Source: Lautropia sp.
GTDB taxonomy: Bacteria; Pseudomonadota; Gammaproteobacteria; Burkholderiales; Burkholderiaceae_E
Length of the DNA: 64,000 nt
Direction of reading: 5' to 3'
Assembly: GCA_030530775.1 (NCBI GenBank)
Contig: JAUMUG010000004.1
Coordinates: 62,001 to 126,000, forward strand
Each line of letters opens with the position of its first letter. Within the stretch, counting starts at the first letter, position 1. A program made the position numbers and the translations under genes. Below are positions 1 through 11,079 of the stretch, piece by piece. Under the pieces are notes generated by a model. The model was not told where the DNA came from and searched no databases. It saw nothing but the letters and a program-made list of their open reading frames with translations.

Positions 1-1689
<1,689 letters not shown>

Positions 1690-1720
1690 CCCGGTTCCGG
1701 GTTTCGGTTCGTTGCCCATG

Positions 1721-1747
1721 AAGAAACGCCCCGACGGGGCGTTTCTT
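1721..1747 (+). terminator. Intrinsic terminator after the GH17-like gene
   Basis: A perfect 12-bp stem (1721-1732 with 1736-1747) closes a GAC loop. The 3' arm ends in TTTCTT and the 5' arm starts AAGAAA, so it could work on both strands and may also end minus-strand transcription from the rho side. Confidence 0.85.
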
Positions 1748-2047
1748 CATGCGTTTCAAAAAAGCGTCCGTCTTGCGCGGAGAAGCCGGAAATCCACCGC
1801 AGCGGCATCCGTGCCCCGTGTCCTGTCCCGTCGCAATACAGCGATTCGTACGAAGACATCCACTCAGCAGGCGCCGGGTCCGCCGGATACGGTTTCAAGC
1901 GCCGAGCGACCGCAGAACCGTCATCCGATGGCCTGATGGCCCGTCAAACGGTCAGGTGTCCTTTCGTGATGCCCGGGCTGCGGACAGGGGCTTCGATGCT
2001 CACGGAGCCGGACTGCTTTTCGATGACTTTCCGGGCCGAGCCGGGCT
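1748..2047. other. Gene-free stretch between terminator and rho-side gene
   Basis: About 300 bases with short open frames on both strands but none with a convincing start, ribosome site or recognisable protein. Nothing structured was seen. Confidence 0.5.
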
Positions 2048-2413
2048 TCAAGTCTTGGTGTTTGCCGGATCTCCCTTTGGCCGGGCAATCACCAGCAAGC
2101 CCAACAAGGCGGCCAGGGCTGCCGGCTCGTAGGAGTACAGGATCAGACCGAGCAGGCCGCCAGCCAAGGCCAGCTGGCCCAGCAGGCGATGGCGCAGCAA
2201 AGTGGCGGCCACGCCGATGGCCAATGCAATCCAGCCGAGCTCCTGGTTGGCAAAGGACAGGACCAGTGCCGTACGACCCGCGCACAGGCCTTCCCACGGC
2301 GACACATCGCAGGCCAGGGCGATACCGGTGTTCTCGACCACTTGATAGCGCAGCAACAGGGCGATGGTGAGGGCAATGGCTGGATAGAGCAGATCTTTCA
2401 GCTGAACGTTCAT
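2048..2413 (-). CDS. Small hypothetical integral membrane protein downstream of rho
   Basis: 121 residues starting MNVQLKDLLYP. The sequence is mostly hydrophobic with about four membrane segments (roughly 8-22, 47-68, 74-92, 96-110), a lone Cys pair (about residues 35 and 44) in the first loop and a short basic tail. It begins only 6 bases after the rho stop on the same strand, so it is very likely co-transcribed with rho. I do not recognise a named family. The gene is plausible because of its clean hydrophobic pattern and tight spacing; function is unknown. Confidence 0.6.
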   Translation of the reverse strand: MNVQLKDLLYPAIALTIALLLRYQVVENTGIALACDVSPWEGLCAGRTALVLSFANQELGWIALAIGVAATLLRHRLLGQLALAGGLLGLILYSYEPAALAALLGLLVIARPKGDPANTKT

Positions 2414-2419
2414 GGCTGA

Positions 2420-3679
2420 TTATTTTTTCATCATCTCGAAGAACTCGGTATTGTTTTTCGTCTGCTTCATTTTATCCAGCAGGAACTCCATCGCCTGCAA
2501 TTCATCCATATCGTGCAGCAGGCGGCGCAGAATCCAGACTTTCTGCAGGATGTCGGGTTTGATCAGCAGTTCTTCGCGGCGGGTGCTGGATCGGTTGATG
2601 TCCATGGCCGGGTAGATCCTCTTCTCCATCATCCGACGGTTCAGGTGGATCTCCATGTTGCCGGTGCCCTTGAATTCTTCGTAGATCACCTCATCCATCC
2701 GGCTGCCGGTATCGACCAGCGCGGTGGCCAGGATGGTCAGCGAACCGCCTTCTTCAATGTTGCGGGCCGCGCCGAAGAAGCGCTTGGGCCGTTGCAGGGC
2801 ATTGGCGTCGACACCGCCGGTCAGCACCTTGCCCGACGACGGCACCACGGTGTTGTAGGCGCGGGCCAGACGGGTGATCGAGTCCAGCAGAATCACCACA
2901 TCCTTCTTGTGTTCGACCAGCCGCTTGGCTTTCTCGATCACCATCTCGGCCACTTGCACGTGGCGGGTGGCCGGTTCGTCGAAGGTCGACGACACCACTT
3001 CACCGCGGATCGAGCGCTGCATCTCGGTCACTTCCTCGGGGCGCTCGTCGATCAGCAGCACGATCACTACCGCTTCGGGGTGGTTGGCGGTGATGGCGTG
3101 CGCAATGTGCTGCAGCATCACGGTCTTGCCGCTCTTGGGGGGGGCCACGATCAGACCACGTTGGCCCTTGCCGATCGGTGCGATGATGTCGATGATCCGG
3201 CCGGTGATGTTTTCGTCGGAACGGTTGTCCTCACGTTCCAGCCTCAGTACGCTGTCCGGGTGCAGCGGCGTCAGATTCTCGAACAGAATCTTGTGCTTGG
3301 AGTTTTCGGGCGGCGCACCGTTGATCTTGTCGACCTTGACCAGTGCAAAGTAGCGCTCGCTGTCTTTGGGGGTACGTACTTCGCCTTCGATCGAATCGCC
3401 GGTATGTAGATTGAAGCGGCGGATTTGCGAGGGCGAAATGTAGATATCGTCCGGGCTGGCCAGGTAGGATGTCTCTGGTGTGCGCAGAAAGCCGAAGCCA
3501 TCCGGCAGCACTTCCAGCACCCCGTCACCGAAGATCTGCTCGCCGGCCTTGGCCTTGCGCTTCAGAATGGTGAACATCAGTTCCTGCTTGCGCAGGCGGT
3601 TGGCGGCTTCGATCTCCAGACCCTGCGCGATTTCGATCAGACGTGAAATATGCAGTGCCTTCAGCTCGGACAGATACAT
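2420..3679 (-). CDS. rho: Transcription termination factor Rho
   Basis: 419 residues, the normal length for Rho. It is a hexameric RNA-dependent ATPase that ends transcription at C-rich, unstructured RNA. The N-terminal helical part ([18 protein letters not shown]) is followed by the cold-shock-like RNA-binding domain containing DGFGFLR. The ATPase core shows Walker A (APPKSGKT), Walker B ([16 protein letters not shown]), the Q-loop region and the R-loop with GTGNMEIHL. The gene is on the minus strand downstream of trxA, a usual neighbour, but separated from it by almost 900 bases. Rho is commonly autoregulated through its leader, so that spacer may have a role. The start is ATG, and no alternative is needed. 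Confidence 0.98.
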   Translation of the reverse strand: MYLSELKALHISRLIEIAQGLEIEAANRLRKQELMFTILKRKAKAGEQIFGDGVLEVLPDGFGFLRTPETSYLASPDDIYISPSQIRRFNLHTGDSIEGEVRTPKDSERYFALVKVDKINGAPPENSKHKILFENLTPLHPDSVLRLEREDNRSDENITGRIIDIIAPIGKGQRGLIVAPPKSGKTVMLQHIAHAITANHPEAVVIVLLIDERPEEVTEMQRSIRGEVVSSTFDEPATRHVQVAEMVIEKAKRLVEHKKDVVILLDSITRLARAYNTVVPSSGKVLTGGVDANALQRPKRFFGAARNIEEGGSLTILATALVDTGSRMDEVIYEEFKGTGNMEIHLNRRMMEKRIYPAMDINRSSTRREELLIKPDILQKVWILRRLLHDMDELQAMEFLLDKMKQTKNNTEFFEMMKK

Positions 3680-4565
3680 AGGTTGGAAGAGGTTGTGGTT
3701 GGTTGGATCGACGACGCACCGTTGAAACAGGGCGATGTGACGAAAGATGAACGATAAAAGAGGGGATTTGGTTCGACTCCCTGATCAGGGTCGGAGCCAC
3801 ATGGCAAAAAGTGCACGGGTGGCGAAGCGGATGCTGGCTTTGGGGCGCTTTCCCACGGATGCCCGAATGGAAACGAAAACGATGGATGTTACGTCAGGGC
3901 GGGGTGCAAGCCACGGCGAAACCAAGCGGTAGCGCGAGGATTTGCAACACGGCGCTGGCGGGACACAGGTGCGGTCCATGTCCGGCTTCTCGGTGGCACG
4001 GCACACCGGGCCCGTCGGACAGCGGTTTCGTTCAGAGCGGCTGAAGTGCCGATGACGAGCCGACGCTGGGTCAAAGGCAGGTGATCTGGAGGCCTGCCCA
4101 GACGCCGTCGGACTGCAATACGGGATGCTGCAGCGGCCGGAGAGCGCCCGATCGGGATCGGGTACGCACTGTACTACGATTATCGCCACCACGCAAAATG
4201 AACGGAGCGGCGTGCTCGGATGCTGCGATGGACCGACGAATTCAAACTTTGTTTTTCATTGGGTTGCGGTGCAACCACAGAAAACACCAGGCAATGAGGC
4301 TGGAGAATCCGTTGGTTCGGGCATGGTCGGCCACCGAATCTTTCGGCCCGGCCGGTCCGATCACTTCGAGTGGGCAAACCCGACCGGCTTGGCCGGTCCG
4401 GACACTCGAGACAGGCCGAGCCGTCCGGTCCGGGTCATCCGGCTGTCGTGCCGGGGTTGCGATCCACGCCTCGCACGTCAGATGCAACCATGTGGAGCGG
4501 CCTTGTCATACATACGGTGCCGGGTGGACAGCCGGCACCGCTGGCGACCGGCCGCACGACCCGAT
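3680..4565. other. Long gene-free rho leader / trxA downstream region
   Basis: 886 bases with no credible gene; the longest open frames have unlikely Cys/Arg/Ser-rich composition. It holds an 8-bp perfect stem at 4516-4539 (loop of 8) just past trxA but without a T-run. It also holds a 12-bp palindrome CCCTGATCAGGG at 3779-3790, about 100 bases upstream of rho. Around 4350-4370 and 4391-4410 lie two similar copies of a GGCCGGTCCG...CACTCGAG-like segment, the second forming a small hairpin with the preceding ACCGGC. It probably contains the rho promoter and a long leader, but I could not place the promoter. Confidence 0.5.
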
Positions 4566-4886
4566 TCAGAGGTTGCTGTCCAGAAACGCCGTCAGCTGGC
4601 TCTTGGAGACCGCACCCACTTTGGTGCCGACCAGTGTGCCGTTGCGGAAAAGCATCAGTGTCGGAATGCCACGAATACCATATTTGGCGGCGATGGCCTG
4701 CTGTTCGTCGACATTGACCTTGGCGACGGCCAGCTTGTCGGCATAGTCGCGCGACACATCGTCCAGCATCGGGGAGATCAGCTTGCAGGGGCCACACCAC
4801 TCGGCCCAGAAATCGACCAGGACCGGGCGCTCCGACTGCAGCACGTCGGTGTCGAAACTGTCGGTGGAAACGTTTTTGATACCCAT
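4566..4886 (-). CDS. trxA: Thioredoxin 1
   Basis: 106 residues, typical for Trx1. The redox centre WCGPC lies at 30-34 in the canonical context [12 protein letters not shown], followed by the conserved [11 protein letters not shown] segment carrying the cis-proline. It reduces protein disulfides in the cytosol, for example in ribonucleotide reductase and methionine sulfoxide reductases, and is recharged by thioredoxin reductase and NADPH. It lies upstream of rho on the same strand, a common pairing. The ATG start gives the expected N-terminus ([16 protein letters not shown]). Confidence 0.97.
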   Translation of the reverse strand: MGIKNVSTDSFDTDVLQSERPVLVDFWAEWCGPCKLISPMLDDVSRDYADKLAVAKVNVDEQQAIAAKYGIRGIPTLMLFRNGTLVGTKVGAVSKSQLTAFLDSNL

Positions 4887-5168
4887 AAATCTTCCAGGAT
4901 TGTCCTGTTGGCGGACTAAAAAATAACACGGGCCGGGCTTCTCGACAGTACCGGGGGTTACCCGGAGGGGGTCTTCGCCGCGGGGCCGTGGCTCAGCGCT
5001 TATATCTGGCCTGGATGCCTGGTTTCAAGCCCGTTGCTTCGGAACGGGGGCCTTCCCGCTGTCGATGATGCCCGGCGATACGATCTCTGTCGAGACGGGG
5101 GCGGGCAGTCCGCTGTTTGACGGACTGACGGCATCCCGGATGTCCTGCCGGCAAAGGCCGATATCTGA

Positions 5169-5176
5169 TATACAAT
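5169..5176 (+). promoter_or_regulatory. Probable -10 element for the SRP RNA
   Basis: TATACAAT lies 7 bases before the predicted 5' end of the 4.5S RNA. TACAAT (5171-5176) matches the -10 consensus at 5 of 6 positions. No good -35 hexamer was found at normal spacing. Confidence 0.5.
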
Positions 5177-5183
5177 CGTCGCC

Positions 5184-5281
5184 GGACGGGCCTCCTCGCA
5201 TTGTGGCTCGGGAACCTGGTCAGGTCCGGAAGGAAGCAGCCATAACCGTCACCCGCAAGTGCCGAGGGTCGGGCTCGTCCC
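5184..5281 (+). ncRNA. ffs: Signal recognition particle RNA (bacterial small type, 4.5S)
   Basis: The diagnostic apical loop sequence GGTCAGGTCCGGAAGGAAGC is present at 5218-5237, flanked by the expected closing helix. The ends pair: GGACGGGCC at 5184-5192 with GGGCTCGTCC at 5271-5280, allowing one G-T pair. About 98 nt, matching the small bacterial SRP RNA, which binds Ffh and targets nascent membrane proteins to FtsY. A T-rich run (CTCTTTTCTT) directly after the helix serves as terminator. Position immediately before dnaX is widely conserved. End points are accurate to a few bases. Confidence 0.95.
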
Positions 5282-5379
5282 CTCTTTTCTTCGTGCAGGG
5301 CGTTCTTCGACACGACGCCGTGCATCGTCCCGTTCCGTTGCCAAACCTGTCTGGCCGCTCACGGCCCACAAGAACCCCG

Positions 5380-7482
5380 GTGCAGTCACAATCCAGCCAT
5401 CAGGTGTTGGCCCGCAAATGGCGCCCCCGTGATTTCGATTCACTGGTCGGGCAGGACACCGTCGTCCGTGCGCTGCGTCATGCACTCGACCATCGGCGCC
5501 TGCATCATGCCTACCTGTTGACCGGCACCCGGGGCGTGGGCAAAACCACCATCGCCCGCATTCTGGCCAAGGCGCTCAATTGCGAGCAAGGCGTCAGTTC
5601 GCGTCCCTGTGGCGAGTGCGCCGCCTGCAAGGGAGTCGACGAGGGGCGTTTCCCCGATTACCTCGAAATGGATGCGGCCTCGAACCGGAAGGTCGAGGAA
5701 ATGGCGGTCGTGCTCGAGAACGCCGCCTATCTGCCCACCGTCGGCCGCTACAAGGTCTTCGTCATCGATGAAGTCCACATGCTGTCGACTCATGCCTTCA
5801 ATGCCATGCTGAAGACGCTGGAGGAGCCGCCGCCGCATGTGGTCTTCGTTCTGGCCACCACCGATCCGCAGAAAGTGCCGGTGACGGTGCTGTCGCGCTG
5901 CATGCAGTTCGGGCTGCGCAATGTCGGTCCACGAACCGTGGCCGAGCATCTGGGCCGGGTGTTGGATGCCGAGGGCATCGCGCATGAGCCGGGTGCGCTG
6001 GTGCTGATCGGCCGGGCGGCCGGCGGCAGCATGCGCGACGGCTTGTCGCTGCTCGATCAGGCGATCGCGCTGGGGGCGGGTCGGGTCCAGCAGCAGACCG
6101 TACAGGAAATGCTCGGCACCGTTCATGAGGCGCTGGCACCGACGCTGCTCGAGAAGCTTGCGGCCGGCGATGCGGCGCAGCTGTTGGGCTTCGTCGACGC
6201 CATGGCAGCCGAGAACCCGGCCTATGGCCAGATTCTGATGGCGATGGCCAGCGAGTTGCAGCGGGTGGCGCTGGCCCAGGTGGGACAAGGCGAGGCGCAT
6301 CCGCTGGCAGCGCAGATCGATCCGGCCGATGTGCAGGTCTGGTATCAGATCGCCATCCATGGCGTGCGCGATCTGCCTTTGGCGCCCGACGCACAGACCG
6401 GCTTCACGATGACGCTGCTGCGGATGCTGGCGTTTCGTGCCGACACGCTGGCTTTGGACGTGGTGTCCGATCACGATGCCTCGGCTCGCCATGTATCGGT
6501 AGCCGGCCGGCCGGTTTTGCCCGGGACGGCGTCGGTGGACGTGACGGGCACCACCGGCGCCGGGCGGGCTGCAGGGCAAGCGGGGGCTGCCGGACGCAGA
6601 GACGGATCGGGCGGCAGTGTGCAGACCGTGCCGGGCCAGGGGCCGCACCGGGGTGAACCCGGTGATGCGCGTTTTGCCGGTACCGCAGCCCTGGAGGCAG
6701 AAGCGTCGCCGTCGGGAGGCCATACCGCGGCGGCGGGCAGTGCGCCGCCGAGGGGGCTCGAGCGCGCACGTCGTCTGGCACAGGAAATGGCGGCCAGGCG
6801 GGCACGGCCCGCGGGGGGGCGCGCACGTGGCGCCATGGCGGAACGGGCCGCTGCCATCGGAGGGAGCGGTGCACGTCAGGCCCGGTATGTCGAAAGCTCC
6901 GGCGCAACCATGGCCGGGACGGCGGACACTCGAACCACCGATGAGGCCTCCGGACGGGCGGGAGAGCCACCGGCTGCACCCAGTTCCGAACCTCCATCCG
7001 GGCAGAGGCTTTCCGGTTCGGGTGCCATGGCGGCCGAGCATGAGCCTGCGCATGCATCGGCCGCCGCCCCGGTGCCGGATGGCGATGGTCTGGCCTTCGA
7101 TGGCGATTGGCCGACGCTGGCAGCCAGCCTGCCGGCGCAGGGTTCTGTACGCCAGTTGCTGATGCAAAGCGAATTGCTTGCCTTGGTGGGCCGGCGATTC
7201 GAGTTGCTGGTGCCGATTCGACAGCTGGCCGAGGCTTCGTTGGTGGAGCGGGCACGGCAGCTGTTGTCTGCGCATTTCGGCTTGCCGGTCGTATTGCAGG
7301 TGAGCGCCGGAGAAACGACCGGGCGGACGGCTGCGACGCGGGCGGCCGAACAGCGGGCCCGACGTCAGGAAGAAAGCGAACGGGCGATCGCCGCCGATCC
7401 TTTCGTAAGAACCTTGATGGACGAATTCGGTGCCACTATTCTGCCGGATTCGATCAAACCGATTGACGGAGAAAAATCATGA
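5380..7482 (+). CDS. dnaX: DNA polymerase III subunits tau/gamma
   Basis: Clamp-loader ATPase of the replisome. From the chosen GTG start the protein has 700 residues and begins [19 protein letters not shown], matching the family N-terminus (E. coli [11 protein letters not shown]). Walker A GTRGVGKT is at 49-56; zinc ligands are Cys68, 77, 80 and 83; Walker B VFVIDE is near 127-131; the SRC box (LSRCMQF) follows. Upstream in-frame starts exist (GTG 5320, and others back to 5065), but the latter would overlap the SRP RNA. No clear ribosome site marks the start. A long Gly/Ala/Arg-rich linker (about 6480-7090) separates the ATPase and clamp-loader part from the C-terminal polymerase- and DnaB-binding region. 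No obvious A-rich slippery heptamer was seen for making gamma by frameshift. Its stop overlaps the next start (ATGA). Confidence 0.95.
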   Translation: MQSQSSHQVLARKWRPRDFDSLVGQDTVVRALRHALDHRRLHHAYLLTGTRGVGKTTIARILAKALNCEQGVSSRPCGECAACKGVDEGRFPDYLEMDAASNRKVEEMAVVLENAAYLPTVGRYKVFVIDEVHMLSTHAFNAMLKTLEEPPPHVVFVLATTDPQKVPVTVLSRCMQFGLRNVGPRTVAEHLGRVLDAEGIAHEPGALVLIGRAAGGSMRDGLSLLDQAIALGAGRVQQQTVQEMLGTVHEALAPTLLEKLAAGDAAQLLGFVDAMAAENPAYGQILMAMASELQRVALAQVGQGEAHPLAAQIDPADVQVWYQIAIHGVRDLPLAPDAQTGFTMTLLRMLAFRADTLALDVVSDHDASARHVSVAGRPVLPGTASVDVTGTTGAGRAAGQAGAAGRRDGSGGSVQTVPGQGPHRGEPGDARFAGTAALEAEASPSGGHTAAAGSAPPRGLERARRLAQEMAARRARPAGGRARGAMAERAAAIGGSGARQARYVESSGATMAGTADTRTTDEASGRAGEPPAAPSSEPPSGQRLSGSGAMAAEHEPAHASAAAPVPDGDGLAFDGDWPTLAASLPAQGSVRQLLMQSELLALVGRRFELLVPIRQLAEASLVERARQLLSAHFGLPVVLQVSAGETTGRTAATRAAEQRARRQEESERAIAADPFVRTLMDEFGATILPDSIKPIDGEKS

Positions 7483-7805
7483 TGAAAAACCAGTTGGCTG
7501 GCCTGATGAAACAGGCGCAGCAGATGCAGGACAACATGAAAAAGGCCCAGGAGTCGCTGGGCAACATCGAAGTGGAAGGTCAGGCCGGTGCCGGTCTGGT
7601 CAAGGTCGTGATGACCGCCCGCAACGACGTCCGTCGGATTTCGATCGACCCGAGCTTGCTGGCCGACGACAAGGACATGCTGGAGGATCTGGTGGTGGCA
7701 GCCGTCAACGATGCACTGCGCCGCGCCGAACAGACGGCCCAGGAAAAAATGTCGGCCGTCACTTCGGGGCTGCCGCTGCCCCCGGGCTTCAAGTTGCCGT
7801 TCTGA
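7479..7805 (+). CDS. ybaB: YbaB/EbfC family nucleoid-associated protein
   Basis: 108 residues, the standard size. The Met/Gln-rich N-terminus ([24 protein letters not shown]) leads into the helical and beta region with the conserved [23 protein letters not shown] and the C-terminal [12 protein letters not shown]. Family members are small dimeric DNA-binding proteins that coat DNA. The ATG overlaps the dnaX stop codon, and recR follows. This dnaX-ybaB-recR order is conserved widely and points to replication and repair coupling. Confidence 0.95.
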   Translation: MMKNQLAGLMKQAQQMQDNMKKAQESLGNIEVEGQAGAGLVKVVMTARNDVRRISIDPSLLADDKDMLEDLVVAAVNDALRRAEQTAQEKMSAVTSGLPLPPGFKLPF

Positions 7806-7983
7806 GGACGGACGTGCAGAAAGGGCGGCAGCTTGCCTCGGGGAGCCCATCGATGGCTGCCGGGGGAAGCGGGCGGGCACGATGCATCACTGCCGCAGTG
7901 GTCGCATCGACACCCGGTATCGGGGCAGGCCGCGCCGGCGCCATCGGTGAGTATCGGATCGCTGCGATGCGGAGAGGTGGGCG

Positions 7984-8586
7984 ATGGCCGTGAGAACCCC
8001 GATGGCTTTCGACGGATTGGTGCAGGCGCTGCGTGGTCTGCCTGGCGTCGGTCCCAAATCGGCCCAGCGCCTGGCCTTTCATCTGCTGCAGCGTGATCGC
8101 GATGCGGCGCAGCGGTTGGCCGAGGCCCTGCCGAACGCTTTGCGGAAAGTGCGGCAATGCAGCCGCTGCAACACGCTGACCGAACGGGAGCCGTGCGAGA
8201 TTTGCGACTCGGAAGGGCGTAATCCCACTCTGCTGTGCGTGGTCGAGAGTCCGGCTGATTTGTTGGTGATCGAGCAGACCCGGGCCTACGATGGTCTGTA
8301 TTTCGTTCTGATGGGGCGGCTTTCACCCCTGAACGGCATCGGGCCGAGCGATCTACAGTTCGAACGCTTGCTGGAGCGGGCCACCGACGGGGTCGTCAGG
8401 GAAGTGGTGCTGGCCACCAATTTCACCCAGGAAGGTGAGGCCACCGCCCACTATTTGAGCGAAGTGCTGACGGCTCGGGGTCTGAAGGTCAGCAGGCCGG
8501 CCCGTGGGGTTCCGCTGGGAGGAGAGCTGGAGTATGTCGATGCGGCCACCGTGGCGCAGGCGCTGCGTGATCGCCGGGGGCTCTAG
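7984..8586 (+). CDS. recR: Recombination protein RecR
   Basis: 200 residues, full length. It has an N-terminal helix-hairpin-helix ([20 protein letters not shown], residues 16-35), a four-Cys zinc site (Cys59, 62, 71, 74) and a Toprim domain starting at [15 protein letters not shown]. The C-terminal Walker-like region contains [17 protein letters not shown]. With RecO and RecF it loads RecA at gaps. ATG start preceded by GAGAGGTGGGCG. It sits 178 bases after ybaB; the spacer contains no convincing gene, so the two are probably in one transcript. Confidence 0.97.
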   Translation: MAVRTPMAFDGLVQALRGLPGVGPKSAQRLAFHLLQRDRDAAQRLAEALPNALRKVRQCSRCNTLTEREPCEICDSEGRNPTLLCVVESPADLLVIEQTRAYDGLYFVLMGRLSPLNGIGPSDLQFERLLERATDGVVREVVLATNFTQEGEATAHYLSEVLTARGLKVSRPARGVPLGGELEYVDAATVAQALRDRRGL

Positions 8587-9042
8587 CCGGGGAACGACCT
8601 CGTGGGAAACGGGGCCGGTGCACATTTCGGCTACATTCGCCTCTGACAAATGATGGTTCGATGCCGGTTTCCCTTGTCGGCGCGGGGTCTTTGACACGGT
8701 TCCGGCTCGGTATTCGCATGCCCGGTGGATGTCATGCTCCGGAGATGGTCCCAGGCCGGAGGTGGCAACCGCTGCAATGGAGTCGTGTCAATAACCCTCA
8801 TGAAATCAGCGTCTTTCCGCGGTTTGCTACGGTAACGGCGTAGGGCCGGCCACATCTCGAAAAGCTGTGCACAGCACGCTCTGCCACATAAATCGGTTCT
8901 AATCCAGCAACGAATGTAGCGGATTTGTAGTGATGCGTTGCCTGGCTTGAAATATACGAAGTTTCCGGCGCTGCTACACTGCCGCCGGTTTTCAGCCCTG
9001 GTGCTCATTCGGGGCTTCTTGTCAACACTGAAAGACTCCTAT
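8587..9042. other. Gene-free spacer between recR and the SGNH lipoprotein
   Basis: 456 bases with no supported gene. It probably holds the recR transcript end and the promoter for the downstream lipoprotein. No hairpin with a T-run was found. Confidence 0.45.
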
Positions 9043-10719
9043 ATGAAATATCCTCGTGTCGCCCCGCTGGTCGGGATGGTTGCTGCGGCGATGGTGCTTG
9101 CAGCCTGTGGTGGCTCCGATTCGAACGACAATTCGTCGAACACCACTTCCAATACCGGTTCCAACACCGGTGGCTCGACGACCGTCAACACCGGTACCGC
9201 CAACTCGGTGGCCGCCGTCAAGTCGGCCATGACCGGTGCCAACGATGGGACTTCGGCTGAGCTGACCTCCACTTCGACGTTGCTGAACGGTCCGTTCGTG
9301 TCGGCTGCGACCGCTCCGTCGACCGCCGTCGCCGTCGGTGGCTATGGCCAAGTCTTCACTGCTTCCGACAATAGCGCCACCAACACGCGTGTCAACCTGC
9401 GCAATCTCGAGACCTATGCCCGTGTCGGCGGCAAATGGACCCGCCTGCAGTTCAGCGGCAACGTCAAGGGTGCCTTCTACTCCGCCGGTTACGCCGGTGC
9501 GCCCACTGCTTGTGATCTCAGCGCGGCGGCCGGCAGTTGCCTGCGTGCCGAATCGGATGGTGGCGTGTCCTTCAAGCCGGTTGCCGGCAAGTTTTTCCGT
9601 TTCTGGCCCGAGGCAGCCTTCAGCCAGAGTGTGGTCGACATCACCAAGATCGAGGCTCTGTTCACCACGGTGCAGGCCCGTCTGGTGAAAGACGCCGGCA
9701 GCGGCGCCGATGACCGTGCCAACGCCAAATACCTGGTGAATACTGCCGCCACCTGGACCACCAGCGCCTGGACCTCGGCTGCCACCAGTGCCGGTTCGAC
9801 CGGTGCCTACGCCAGTACGCTGACCGATGTCGGCCAGGGCCGCCTGACGCTGGCCACCAACGACTGGGCTGCGGTCAACTTCCATTCCGCCACCACCGAA
9901 ACGATGGTCGATGAGCTGGGCTCGCCCGTGAGTGGCGGCGCCGCACCGCTGACCAACAGCCAGCGTACCGATGACGACGATGTGGTCCGTATCATGTTCA
10001 TCGGTGACTCGATCACCCAGGGCAGCACCAACAAGGGCACCGGTGCAACGGCCACTGCCGCGCAGGACAGCTTCCGCCGCGTTTTGTGGAACAGTCTGAT
10101 GACCGATGCCTCGTTCCCGATGGTCGATTTCGTCGGCACCCGTCTGGGCACCTCGATGCACGACAACAACGCCTGTGGTCTGAACAACGAGACCGCCGAT
10201 GACGGCACCTACAAGCTGCCCGAGTTCGATACCGATCACTTCGGTTTCTGGGGCGCCTGTGTGGATCAGGTCAACACCGCGTTGACCCCGGCACTGGCGT
10301 CGCTCGATTCCGATGCCCTGCGCAAGGAACCGGACGTGGCGGTCGTGCACATCGGTACCAACAACCTGCACAACAACAGGGGGGTGGATTCGGTCATCAC
10401 CCAGCTGACGGCTCTGATTGCCGCACTGCGTGCTGCCAACGACGACATCACCATTCTGGTGGCTCAGGTCGTGCCTTTCCTGGTCTCGACGGGGGGTGAG
10501 GCCGATCCGCGTGTGGCCACACTGAACAGCGCCATTGCTGCACAGATCGCACCGCTGTCGACCGACAAGTCGAAAGTGATCATCGTGAATCAGAACGAAG
10601 GCTTTGCCACCACGTTGCTGTACGATCAGTTCCATCCGAATGATGCCGGTGAAAAGGTCATCGCCGACAAGTGGTTGGCTGCGCTGAAGTCGAACAATCT
10701 GTTGGTCGACGCAGACTGA
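9043..10719 (+). CDS. SGNH/GDSL-family hydrolase lipoprotein
   Basis: From ATG 9043 the protein has 558 residues. A type II signal peptide (basic MKYPR, hydrophobic 8-20) ends in the lipobox LAAC with Cys22, followed by a Ser/Asn/Thr/Gly-rich tether. The SGNH core is C-terminal: block I MFIGDSITQG (Ser323), block III HIGTNNLHNN, and block V with Asp528 and His531 (DQFHPND). Enzymes of this fold are esterases, lipases or carbohydrate deacetylases; the substrate is unknown. About 290 residues between tether and catalytic domain match nothing I recognise; they are Thr/Ser/Ala-rich and contain a Cys pair (ACDLSAAAGSC). Longer upstream starts in the same frame would bury the signal peptide. A strong terminator follows, so it is likely monocistronic. 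Confidence 0.85.
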   Translation: MKYPRVAPLVGMVAAAMVLAACGGSDSNDNSSNTTSNTGSNTGGSTTVNTGTANSVAAVKSAMTGANDGTSAELTSTSTLLNGPFVSAATAPSTAVAVGGYGQVFTASDNSATNTRVNLRNLETYARVGGKWTRLQFSGNVKGAFYSAGYAGAPTACDLSAAAGSCLRAESDGGVSFKPVAGKFFRFWPEAAFSQSVVDITKIEALFTTVQARLVKDAGSGADDRANAKYLVNTAATWTTSAWTSAATSAGSTGAYASTLTDVGQGRLTLATNDWAAVNFHSATTETMVDELGSPVSGGAAPLTNSQRTDDDDVVRIMFIGDSITQGSTNKGTGATATAAQDSFRRVLWNSLMTDASFPMVDFVGTRLGTSMHDNNACGLNNETADDGTYKLPEFDTDHFGFWGACVDQVNTALTPALASLDSDALRKEPDVAVVHIGTNNLHNNRGVDSVITQLTALIAALRAANDDITILVAQVVPFLVSTGGEADPRVATLNSAIAAQIAPLSTDKSKVIIVNQNEGFATTLLYDQFHPNDAGEKVIADKWLAALKSNNLLVDAD

Positions 10720-10764
10720 TCGCAGCTGTCAGCGCACTGCGAGGGGCTCGGCGCCTCTCTCACA

Positions 10765-10800
10765 AAAAAACCGGCCCTGTGCAAGCAGGGCCGGTTTTTT
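10765..10800 (+). terminator. Intrinsic terminator after the SGNH lipoprotein gene
   Basis: A 15-bp perfect stem, AAAAAACCGGCCCTG with CAGGGCCGGTTTTTT, closes a six-base loop and ends in six T. The A-run on the 5' side makes it potentially bidirectional. The 279 bases that follow, up to 11079, hold no gene. Confidence 0.95.
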
Positions 10801-11079
10801 GTGTGTATCGAACCTGCCGGGTGCATCCGGAGTGTCGGGTGTGATGGGCAACGGGCCGAGAGGGGCGGGGCCTTCCGGGTCCGGGGACCGGCTTTTGCGA
10901 CAGCCCGATGCCCGGGACGTCTGGTACGGCCTCGAATCGAAAATCGGCACGGAGACACGGCTGCTGCCTGGAGAAGGCCGGTTTCGTGCTCATTGTGCGG
11001 ACTATGCATGGGGGAGGGGGAGCGGGTCCGAGCTCTCCCTACGATCCGGCGCACGCTTTCGGCACGGTACCGGGGTTTC

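Noticed and set aside
3769-3805. T-arm-like GGTTCGACTCC followed by GAGCCA in the rho leader, resembling a tRNA 3' end
   Set aside because: No T-stem pairing, no acceptor or anticodon arms upstream; chance likeness around a palindrome.
5440-7275. Long open frame antisense to dnaX (about 600 codons)
   Set aside because: It mirrors the codon structure of GC-rich dnaX, has an implausible His/Gln/Arg-rich product and no family likeness.
9022-10635. Long open frame antisense to the SGNH lipoprotein gene
   Set aside because: Gly/Val/Thr-rich mirror translation; the plus strand has the lipobox, catalytic motifs and a terminator.
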